A stretch of 5,740 nucleotides of DNA, from positions 1 through 5,740 of the forward strand of contig JAPPKD010000154.1 of NCBI GenBank assembly GCA_028820215.1, written 5' to 3'. Shown piece after piece: positions 1 through 5,609 of this stretch. A program made the translations under genes and the position numbers. Source of the stretch: Spirochaetaceae bacterium. Its GTDB lineage: Bacteria; Spirochaetota; Spirochaetia; SZUA-6; Bin103. Position 1 is the first letter of the stretch, and the number at the start of each line of letters is the position of its first letter. A model generated the notes under the pieces. That model was not told the origin of the DNA and did not search any database. It saw nothing but the letters and a program-made list of their open reading frames with translations.

Positions 1-1
1 C

Positions 2-196
2 TGCGCCATCTTCCAGTGCTACAACTCGCTGTGGGCGCAGTGGCACCGCCCCAACGTCACCCACGAGCAGGTGGAAGCGATGCCGCCGAAACGGCGCACG
101 CTGTTCCGTGGCGTCTGGCAGCTCGGCGGCAACACCGCTTATTCAGCCGACAACCGCACGCTGATGCGCCCGTCGCCGCACGTGCCCACCGGTTGA
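2..196 (+). CDS. C-terminal fragment, possibly a PhyH-family oxygenase (5' end outside window)
   Basis: An open frame enters from the left edge and ends at TGA 194-196, leaving 64 residues. The tail is rich in aromatics and basic residues (FQCYNSLWAQWHRP, then MPPKRRTLFRGVWQLGG) and has no membrane segment. Short tails of this style, with an aromatic YN..W segment, a 'PP..R' turn and a final 'RG-W/GF' stretch, occur after the double-stranded beta-helix of some bacterial phytanoyl-CoA dioxygenase-like proteins. That is why I suggest this family, but no catalytic residue lies inside the window. It could be the end of another enzyme. That the frame is coding is well supported by its natural composition and by the following plus-strand gene; the family is a guess. 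Confidence 0.5.
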   Translation, partial: CAIFQCYNSLWAQWHRPNVTHEQVEAMPPKRRTLFRGVWQLGGNTAYSADNRTLMRPSPHVPTG

Positions 197-206
197 CTAC
201 GCACCC

Positions 207-249
207 CTGTCGGCGGCCCGCGCACGCCGCGCTCCTGCGCGCCGGACAG
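207..249 (+). terminator. Imperfect inverted repeat after the first gene, possible terminator
   Basis: CTGTCGGCG at 207-215 pairs with CGCCGGACAG at 240-249 with one bulged base, around a GC-rich 24-base loop that can itself fold. It starts 11 bases after the stop of the left gene and ends 30 bases before the kinase start. Only TTG follows, so the U-run of a classical intrinsic terminator is missing. It may be a weak terminator or a chance structure in GC-rich DNA. Confidence 0.25.
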
Positions 250-279
250 TTGCCAGGGCGCACCCGTTCGGGGTAGTTG

Positions 280-900
280 ATGCACACCATGGGCGGCATA
301 CACGGCTCTTCTCCGATCGGGGTTCGCGTCCAGATTACCGGCAACAGTGGATCCGGCAAGACGACCGTCGCGAAGCTGCTGGCGAAAGCGCTGGACGCGG
401 ATTTCGTCGACCTGGACGCCCTCAACTGGCAACCGGGCTGGCGGGCGCTCAACGACTCCGATCCCGCGGAGCTGGAGCGCCGATTCCTCGCGGCGACCGT
501 CGGCGAGCGCTGGGTCGCCTCCGGCTCGTACACGCGCCACTGCCAGCGCACCTTCTGGCCGCGCCTTGAAACCATCGTCTGGCTCGATCTGCCGCTGCGG
601 CTATGCGTCTGGCGGATCATCCGGCGCACTTGGCAGCGTTGGCGAACGCGCGAGTTGCTGTGGGGAACGAACTACGAGCGCCTGTGGCCCAACTTCATGG
701 TCTGGCGGAAGGACAGCCTGTTGAACTGGTCCGTGACCCAACACCGGCGCAAGCGGAGTGCCATGCTCGCCTACCAGACCGAGCCGCGCTGGTCCCACAT
801 CCGCTTCGTACGTCTCACCTCCCCGGCCGAGGTAGGAACATTCCTCGCCGCCGTCTCCGAGCGCGCCGCACCCACCCGTCAACAGCAGGAGCGAACGTGA
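280..900 (+). CDS. P-loop kinase related to adenylate kinase (FlaR/COG0563 type)
   Basis: The 206-residue protein has a Walker A motif, GNSGSGKT, at residues 21-28 after a beta strand (VRVQIT). It is followed by a helix and then DFVDLDALNW (about 41-50), the acidic segment after strand 2 in this family. Next come GERWVASGSYT (about 75-85), the VWLDLP strand (100-105), and an arginine-rich lid-like region (RIIRRTWQRWRTRELLWG, about 112-129) containing the RELL-W element. This order matches the bacterial topology-modulation/FlaR-like group of adenylate-kinase-related proteins, which are about 170-210 residues long. They bind ATP and are presumed cytoplasmic phosphotransferases; their substrates are mostly unknown. 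TTG at 277, ATG at 280 and ATG at 289 are all in frame. I chose 280 because GGGG at 270-273 lies 6 bases upstream. The frame is intact. Its stop is followed directly by another start codon at 901. Confidence 0.85.
   Translation: MHTMGGIHGSSPIGVRVQITGNSGSGKTTVAKLLAKALDADFVDLDALNWQPGWRALNDSDPAELERRFLAATVGERWVASGSYTRHCQRTFWPRLETIVWLDLPLRLCVWRIIRRTWQRWRTRELLWGTNYERLWPNFMVWRKDSLLNWSVTQHRRKRSAMLAYQTEPRWSHIRFVRLTSPAEVGTFLAAVSERAAPTRQQQERT
887..891 (+). promoter_or_regulatory. Shine-Dalgarno for the start at 901
   Basis: AGGAG lies 9 bases before ATG 901, inside the last codons of the kinase gene, whose TGA abuts that ATG. Good spacing plus the adjacent stop and start suggest a translationally coupled gene began here. 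The site supports reading 901 onward as the remains of a gene rather than as plain spacer. Confidence 0.5.
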
Positions 901-1026
901 ATGTCGGCGACACGAAACACGATTTTGGTGTTCGACGTGATAGGCATCATGTATCAGGCTGGTGCGGCGACCCTTGTGACTTTGTTGATGGATAACGAGA
1001 GCGTGGTAGGCTTGTCGACAATATAG
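901..1026 (+). pseudogene. Truncated gene start, HAD-hydrolase-like N-terminus
   Basis: The ATG directly follows the kinase stop and opens a 41-codon frame ending at TAG 1024. The first residues, MSATRNTILVFDVIGIM, look like the start of a haloacid-dehalogenase (HAD) superfamily protein. There a short N-terminus leads to a hydrophobic strand and motif I, typically VFDVxGTL, whose first Asp is the nucleophile (here D12). The threonine-leucine pair expected after the glycine reads isoleucine-methionine. After about residue 17 the resemblance stops, and from 954 the DNA is antisense to the small minus-strand gene. A HAD protein is normally 200 residues or more, so this can only be a stub. I infer that the low-GC cassette replaced the rest. 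It may instead be a short unrelated ORF; 17 residues are thin evidence. Confidence 0.35.
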
Positions 1027-1169
1027 CCGCTGACCTCCCGCGTCAGGAGCACGACGACGTGGCGACGGTCAGGCTGACCATAGACCTCGTGCACGGTGGC
1101 GCGGACAGTGTGCCTGGGGCCCCATGGAATCTCGACAATCTCACCGTACAGCGGTTCGGCAGCGTCCAT
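954..1169 (-). CDS. 71-residue partner of the HEPN protein, possible antitoxin
   Basis: A small acidic-to-neutral protein follows the HEPN gene with a 15-base gap. AGGAGG (plus-strand 1179-1184) begins right after the HEPN stop and sits 9 bases before this ATG, so it is very likely translated, and at a higher rate than the gene before it. The sequence alternates hydrophobic and polar residues in several short stretches (GEIVEIPWG, TVRATVHEVYG, RRHVVVLLTRE, TTLSLSINKV). This suggests a small all-beta barrel, perhaps SH3-like. It has no transmembrane segment, signal peptide, zinc cluster or evident DNA-binding helix. I cannot name its family. Position and size fit an antitoxin or chaperone-like partner of the HEPN protein; that function is inferred from context only. 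Confidence 0.7.
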   Translation of the reverse strand: MDAAEPLYGEIVEIPWGPRHTVRATVHEVYGQPDRRHVVVLLTREVSGYIVDKPTTLSLSINKVTRVAAPA

Positions 1170-1178
1170 GACTATCGT

Positions 1179-1184
1179 CCTCCT
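1179..1184 (-). promoter_or_regulatory. Strong Shine-Dalgarno of the 71-residue gene
   Basis: Read on the minus strand, the HEPN stop TGA is followed at once by AGGAGG, then 9 bases, then ATG (1169). The site fixes this start. Its placement at the stop codon suggests translational coupling of the pair. Confidence 0.8.
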
Positions 1185-1769
1185 TCACCATGGTGGTTGA
1201 ATCTGAAGGCCATTCGCAAGCTCAATCGCTACAACAGCGTCCATTTTCTGGACCAACCTGTCGAGAGTCTTCCGAAATCGATGGTACGACACAAGAGTCG
1301 TGCCGGTCTGGGGGCGCCTAATTAACGATTGGACCTCGTTTTCGTTACCGTGAACCATGGCGTTGCGAAACTCGACAAGCTCGTCAAGGCGGTTCAGATC
1401 TCTGACCGTCTGGGACCCCATGCTTCGAAGTGCTGGTATGAGATCAATACCCAGGCGCCCGAAGTCGCTGCCTAATGATGATCGCCGAGGATTCCGCGTA
1501 TCGAGCTCGCGATCCCGCTTCAAGAGCGTACCGATTACGTCGACTTGACATTGATTCGCCTCTGAGAGGTACACATCGATCGCTTCGTTGTGCAGATCTC
1601 GGCAATATACTTGAAACTGGCCAACGAGAGCGATCAGCAGGCTTCGGTTCAGCTGCCCGGTGTACCACCGACATCCTCGGCCACCTCCGCGTATTTCGGC
1701 GTGGATCTGCTCCAACTCGTTTAGGCGGGCAGCGCAGTGCGTCTCCCACACACTCATGGCTATAGACAT
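1185..1769 (-). CDS. HEPN-domain protein (RiboL-PSP-HEPN-like), probable RNase toxin or defence effector
   Basis: The 194-residue, mostly helical soluble protein carries ELVEFRNAMVHGNENE at about 130-145. Within it R135-x4-H140 matches the R-x4-6-H catalytic motif of HEPN ribonucleases, in the typical 'L-xx-FRN-xx-xH-G' context. An earlier helix, LIALVGQFQVYCRDLHNEAI (about 45-64), resembles the conserved first core helix of the RiboL-PSP-type HEPN group, where a 'FQ-YCRDLH-EA' pattern is usual. A charged loop (about 84-105) and a final long helix (162-183) complete a four-helix layout. HEPN proteins of this size commonly act as metal-independent RNases in toxin-antitoxin, abortive-infection or other defence modules. 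The start at 1769 is preferred: GGTGG lies just upstream, while the in-frame ATG at 1757 has no ribosome site. The gene is intact, lower in GC than its neighbours, and forms a pair with the 71-residue gene. The HEPN fold is well supported; RNase activity and toxicity are inferred. Confidence 0.75.
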   Translation of the reverse strand: MSIAMSVWETHCAARLNELEQIHAEIRGGGRGCRWYTGQLNRSLLIALVGQFQVYCRDLHNEAIDVYLSEANQCQVDVIGTLLKRDRELDTRNPRRSSLGSDFGRLGIDLIPALRSMGSQTVRDLNRLDELVEFRNAMVHGNENEVQSLIRRPQTGTTLVSYHRFRKTLDRLVQKMDAVVAIELANGLQIQPPW

Positions 1770-1832
1770 GAACCACCATTCGGCTTGCCGCCCCCCGCAT
1801 ACCGTTGGCGGCTTCTTCCTGCACCTCTTGCA
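1770..1832 (-). other. 63-base gap between the PhyH and HEPN genes, with a possible gene stub
   Basis: On the minus strand the PhyH stop overlaps a start codon (TGATG, 1835-1831). The frame from that ATG reads MQEVQEEAANGMRGAASRM before running into the HEPN start region, where it continues out of frame with the HEPN gene. The overlap is typical of coupled genes, but there is no clear Shine-Dalgarno and no recognisable family, so this may be chance. The gap also holds a 6-bp inverted repeat (GCCGCC 1787-1792 with GGCGGC 1807-1812). I see no convincing -10/-35 promoter for the HEPN pair. Confidence 0.3.
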
Positions 1833-2660
1833 TCAGGCCGGATCGGCTTCGGTTTCCGGGAACAGCGAAGTGGTCCAGGTGCCGGGGTTGGCCGGCTCCT
1901 GGAACAGGATCTGCTGCCGTGGGGAGAGCGGTACCGAGGCCGGCGGGCGCACGCGGCGCGCCGACCAGGCGAGGTGCGACTGGCAGTACTTGTAGAGCAG
2001 CGTGCGACGCTGGTGGGGGCCCTTCCAGGGCGCCGTGCCATGCGTCAACGCTTCCGAGAACAGCACCACCGATCCCGCCGGCGCCTCCGGAATCACGACG
2101 CCGGGCGCAAGGGAGTCTCCTTCCATCATCTCCCAGCGTCCCTGGTTTACCGTCGGGATCGGGTCCGGGCGCACGAAGTTGCTCTTGTGGCTGCCCGGCA
2201 CGCAGCAGAAGCCGCCGTGGGCCGGGCCGGTGTCCACCAGGTTCCACGACACCACGGTAAATGCATTGTGAATCCTGCCGTTGCGCACGTGGTAGTACTC
2301 CGCCGGCGAGTACGGTGCGTTGCCGCCGTGCAACTGGTGGGCGCCCATGCCCGTCTCCATGTTGATGCCGTACAGGCGGTCGAGCCGAAACCAGTCACCG
2401 AGCGTGAGCTGCAGCAGCGGCATGATCCGGGGATGGTCGAGCAGATCGCAGAACGGCTTGCCCCAGTCCAGGAACCCCGGACACTCCGGCGCTCCCCCGG
2501 CCGCCGAGCCGAAGCGGATCTTCTCGTGCGGCGGAGGCAACCCCTGGGCGTCGATGAGCCGGTTCAGCTCATCGATTTCGGCCCGGCCGAGGACATCGGG
2601 AATCACCATGTAACCCGCCAGGTCGAACAGGTAGCGCCGCATCTCCAGGTCATGGTCCAT
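1833..2660 (-). CDS. Phytanoyl-CoA dioxygenase (PhyH) family oxygenase
   Basis: The 275-residue cytoplasmic protein has the usual PhyH layout. It starts with LFDLAGYMVIPDVL (about 12-25), the 'G-x-hydrophobic-P-x-hL' opening, and has the GGFCCVPGSHKSNF turn at 149-162. The distal metal-ligand candidate is H207 in LTHGTAPW, with R218 eleven residues later, the spacing of the 2-oxoglutarate-binding arginine in human PAHX (H264/R275). Such enzymes hydroxylate small organic substrates using Fe(II), O2 and 2-oxoglutarate; the substrate here is unknown. The first metal motif is atypical: where HxD is expected there is HQLHGG (108-113), with no acid two residues after either His. An in-frame GTG at 2726 would add 22 residues of low-complexity sequence. 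I prefer ATG 2660 because family similarity begins there, although its ribosome site is weak. It lies 96 bases downstream of the GH2 gene in the same direction, suggesting an operon. Confidence 0.85.
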   Translation of the reverse strand: MDHDLEMRRYLFDLAGYMVIPDVLGRAEIDELNRLIDAQGLPPPHEKIRFGSAAGGAPECPGFLDWGKPFCDLLDHPRIMPLLQLTLGDWFRLDRLYGINMETGMGAHQLHGGNAPYSPAEYYHVRNGRIHNAFTVVSWNLVDTGPAHGGFCCVPGSHKSNFVRPDPIPTVNQGRWEMMEGDSLAPGVVIPEAPAGSVVLFSEALTHGTAPWKGPHQRRTLLYKYCQSHLAWSARRVRPPASVPLSPRQQILFQEPANPGTWTTSLFPETEADPA

Positions 2661-2756
2661 CGTCCGGCCACTATGCGGACCGAGCGAGCCGGGCGTCAAT
2701 CCGCCGCGGCAGGCACCAGCGGGCACCCGAGCGATGGCGATGATCTCCGGCGTACG

Positions 2757-5609
2757 TCAGTTCAGCCAGCGCACCAAGTTGGCCAGCAGGCGGTCCGCCA
2801 CCGGATCTCGGCGCAGGTTCTCCACGATGCGGTAGGTCGTGATCACGTAGCGGCCCTTGCCGTGGGGCAGCTCGGCCAAGTCGGCGCCGTGCACGGCGCT
2901 CTCCACCCCGAGGAAGTTCTGTTTGTGCTTCTGCCCCTGGTGCCAGCCGTAGGTGATGTTGCCGGCGATCCAATCCGTCGCCGGCTCGACCACCGACCAG
3001 CGGGAGACCACGTTGCGGTACTCCTGTGCCATCAGGCAGTCGGTGGGCAGACCATCGAACACCGGATGGGAGCGGACCACGTGACTGCACGGCGTCCAGA
3101 GACCCTTGCCGGTGATCAGGGTCAGGTCGAAGGGTGTGACCGTGCCTGCGGGGAGACGTTGCCATGCGCCGCTGCGGCCGGGAATAGGCTGCAAGTGACG
3201 ATCCACCGGAAGCCCGAGCACGACCGCGGTGCCACCGCCGGCAACCCACCGTTCGACCTGATCCAGCATGCCAAGTCCCATCGCCAGGGTGGGATCGATC
3301 AACAGCGGCCGCTTCGCACCCGGGCCGAACGGTCCCGTCCTGGCCGACGCACTTCGCAGGTGGTCGTGCAGCCGGCCCTCCCCGGCCGCGACGCAGACCT
3401 CGGCATCGGCCAACTCCGAGCGGCGGGCTTCCAGCGCATGGAATGAGCCGGAGTTGGTCACGACCACGCCGTTGTCGCCCTTGAACTCGATCTCTATCTT
3501 GGTTGCCCCCTCGGCTGGAGGAGCGACGATCACCATCTCATGCAGATCAGCTACGCCGCCGGCCAGGGTTCCTCTTCCCGCCGTCCGTGATGGAACGGCT
3601 CCGCCCGGCCCCGTAACGGTGACGGTCCAGATGCCCTGGATCGGATCGTGGTCATTGACACTGGTGAAGCGCACCCCCACTTCGCCTCCGGTATGCGTGT
3701 TCTGCGTGCTGGGACGTACCGCGATGTACTGGGGCGCAAAGACCTCCTGAATCGCGTAGTAGCTCTTCTTGGGATTGCGGAACAGGTCGATCAGGCCGGC
3801 ACCGACTACCCAGTCGCCGTCGCCGAGGGCGTGGATGCCAATACCCGCCACCGATGGATTGATCCGGGCCGCCTCGGCCATCAGTTTGTTGCCCACGTAG
3901 TGGACGTGCTGGACCGCGGCGATGAAGTCCTGGAACGTCGGGAACACCTCAGCTACCACGCCTGTCTCCTCGAGGACCGCCACGTAGCTGTCGTGCAGCC
4001 TCTGGTGGATACGGAAGTCGGGCGTGATCGGGTTGCCTTCCCGCCGGTACCGGGCCATGTTGGCCACCAGGTCGGGGATGCTGCCGTAGCCGAGCTCGGA
4101 GATGTTCGTCAACAGATCCGGAGCCACGTGGCTGGCGGTGTAGTTCGTCAGCGCGAGCCCCTCGGCCTGCAACTCAACCTCGCTCTTGCCGAGGGCCAAC
4201 AGACCGTCATAGCTGGCCTGCGACAGCGGGGTGCCGGGGTACATGTGCACTTCGTTGATACGCACCGGCTCCCGGCTGTGCGGCGGATAGAGGCTGGTGG
4301 CGCCGGCGAAACTGCCGGACTCGTCCATGACGACGCGGGTCGGATCCATGTCGCGTGCGCGCAGGGCACAAACCCGCCTCAGTCTGGTGATGTCGGCCCG
4401 CAGGATCTCGTTGAACATCTCCCACATCACGATGGATGGATGATTACGATCGCGGCGGACGCTCTCGGTTACGTCGGCCAGGATTCGGTCCCGGGTATAC
4501 GGGGTCGTGGCAGGCCAGAAACCCATGCATTCGACCGGCAGCGTGCCGACAAAGAGCACGCCCGCCTCATCGGCCATGTCGTAGACCACCGGAGGCTGTG
4601 GCTTGCGCCACGGCCGGATCATGTTGATGTTGCCCTCCCTGATCAGCGCGAATTCGCGCCGCAGCAGGTCCAGGTCTCGCGGGTAGGCCAGCGAGTGCGG
4701 GTAGAGACCCTCGTGGAAGGTTGTCTTCAGGACGATCTTCCTGCCATTCAAGAGGAAGTGCTTGCCTGCGAAGGTGAACGTGCGAAAGCCGAAACGGGTC
4801 TCTACCCGATCCAGCGCCCGGTCTCCCGCCCGCACGGCGACGTTCACCGAGTACAGCTGTGGATCATCCAACTCCCAGAGGCGGAAGCCACTGACCGTCA
4901 TGGCCAGGGTGCGTCGATTCAGCCCCGGTTGCACGCGGATGGTCTCGGTGGTCTCGGCGATGCTCGTCTGCTGTTGCCAGGGGCTGACCGTGCACGCGAC
5001 GTCCACCGCGCGCACCTGCGTGCCGGTGTTCTCGATCTCGACATCCAGTTCGACCTCTCCGCTGCCTGCGTCGGGACGAACGAAGACATCGTGCAGGTAG
5101 ACGGCATCCGTGGCGATGAGCGAGACCGACTGCCAGATGCCCCCCGCAATGGCGGCTCTCCAGTGCGGCACCTCGTCGCGGCCGAGCCCGTCGATGCGCA
5201 CGTCTCGGGTGATGAGAGGCGTGATCACCCGCACCACCACGAAGTTCGCCGATCCCGCTACCAGCAGGTCGGTGATGTCGATCTCGAATCCGGTGTAGCC
5301 GCCTTCGTGCGCGCCCGCGGGCCGGCCGTTGATCCACACCTCGGCGCGATAGTTCACCGCATCCATCCGCAGGCGCACGGTCGCCCCGCCCCAATCCGGC
5401 GGCAGCTCGAAGAAGCGCCCATACCAGGCGACCCCCTGGTAATCCTGGCGCCACTCCTCCAGGCATGAGGGCACCGTGACCGGCTCCCGCTCGGTCATGG
5501 CGAGGAACCCGTCCGCAGCCTCCCAGCCCAGATCGCGCCCGCGATTGTCGTCGTCGAAGATGACGTCCCATGCGCCGTCGAGACTCAGGATGCGCCGGGG
5601 CTCTTCCAT
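2757..5609 (-). CDS. Glycoside hydrolase family 2 enzyme with extra C-terminal domain
   Basis: The 950-residue protein opens with the GH2 hallmark SLDGAW (9-14). A sugar-binding jelly roll follows (to about 165), with VWINGRPAGAHEGGYTGF at 91-108 and GGIWQSVSL at 156-164. An Ig-like sandwich (about 170-275) precedes the TIM barrel (about 285-630). The acid/base is E401 in NHPSIVMWEMFNE and the likely nucleophile is E505 in NISELGYGS. The barrel segment NMIRPW (329-334) resembles the NMxRxW of beta-mannosidase-type members rather than the R-x-x-H of LacZ-type enzymes, and the NxK motif of beta-glucuronidases is not visible; the substrate is therefore open. After a beta-rich linker (about 635-725), residues 735-950 form an alpha/beta domain reminiscent of class I glutamine-amidotransferase-like or beta-galactosidase trimerisation modules. 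No signal peptide is seen, so it should act in the cytoplasm on imported glycosides. ATG 5609 is chosen because AGGAG sits 8 bases upstream and homology starts there. ATG 5714, also with GGAGG upstream, would add 35 unrelated residues. Confidence 0.9.
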   Translation of the reverse strand: MEEPRRILSLDGAWDVIFDDDNRGRDLGWEAADGFLAMTEREPVTVPSCLEEWRQDYQGVAWYGRFFELPPDWGGATVRLRMDAVNYRAEVWINGRPAGAHEGGYTGFEIDITDLLVAGSANFVVVRVITPLITRDVRIDGLGRDEVPHWRAAIAGGIWQSVSLIATDAVYLHDVFVRPDAGSGEVELDVEIENTGTQVRAVDVACTVSPWQQQTSIAETTETIRVQPGLNRRTLAMTVSGFRLWELDDPQLYSVNVAVRAGDRALDRVETRFGFRTFTFAGKHFLLNGRKIVLKTTFHEGLYPHSLAYPRDLDLLRREFALIREGNINMIRPWRKPQPPVVYDMADEAGVLFVGTLPVECMGFWPATTPYTRDRILADVTESVRRDRNHPSIVMWEMFNEILRADITRLRRVCALRARDMDPTRVVMDESGSFAGATSLYPPHSREPVRINEVHMYPGTPLSQASYDGLLALGKSEVELQAEGLALTNYTASHVAPDLLTNISELGYGSIPDLVANMARYRREGNPITPDFRIHQRLHDSYVAVLEETGVVAEVFPTFQDFIAAVQHVHYVGNKLMAEAARINPSVAGIGIHALGDGDWVVGAGLIDLFRNPKKSYYAIQEVFAPQYIAVRPSTQNTHTGGEVGVRFTSVNDHDPIQGIWTVTVTGPGGAVPSRTAGRGTLAGGVADLHEMVIVAPPAEGATKIEIEFKGDNGVVVTNSGSFHALEARRSELADAEVCVAAGEGRLHDHLRSASARTGPFGPGAKRPLLIDPTLAMGLGMLDQVERWVAGGGTAVVLGLPVDRHLQPIPGRSGAWQRLPAGTVTPFDLTLITGKGLWTPCSHVVRSHPVFDGLPTDCLMAQEYRNVVSRWSVVEPATDWIAGNITYGWHQGQKHKQNFLGVESAVHGADLAELPHGKGRYVITTYRIVENLRRDPVADRLLANLVRWLN

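Noticed and set aside
913..934. Hairpin CGAAACAC / GTGTTCG between the convergent genes, considered as a bidirectional terminator
   Set aside because: Short, low-GC, bulged stem without a T-run on either side, and it falls inside the HAD-like start of the frame at 901.
940..1769. ATAGGCAT (940-947) and ATAGACAT (1762-1769) as a possible direct repeat bounding the cassette
   Set aside because: Eight bases with one mismatch is not distinguishable from chance, and the second copy lies inside the HEPN start.
1190..1779. ATGGTGGTT at 1190-1198 and its inverse AACCACCAT at 1771-1779 flanking the HEPN gene, considered as mobile-element ends
   Set aside because: Only 9 bp without extension; about two such matches are expected by chance within 1 kb. 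One copy covers the HEPN ribosome site and the other its last codons, and there is no transposase.
1787..1812. GCCGCC...GGCGGC inverted repeat followed on the plus strand by TTCTTCCT, terminator-like
   Set aside because: There is no plus-strand gene for it to terminate, and on the minus strand no T-run follows; a 6-bp GC stem is expected by chance here.
2661..2726. GTG-initiated N-terminal extension of the PhyH protein
   Set aside because: The extra 22 residues are low-complexity, have no ribosome site ahead of them and lie before the family's usual start.
1737..3446. Long open frame on the plus strand opposite the PhyH and GH2 genes
   Set aside because: Its translation is Arg/His/Val/Ala-rich without motifs and is antisense to two clear enzyme genes; it is a by-product of GC-rich third positions.
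3648..5468. 606-codon open frame on the plus strand opposite the GH2 gene
   Set aside because: No recognisable domain and a composition biased to Arg, His, Asp and Val, as expected for the antisense of a GC-rich gene whose GH2 motifs are all intact.
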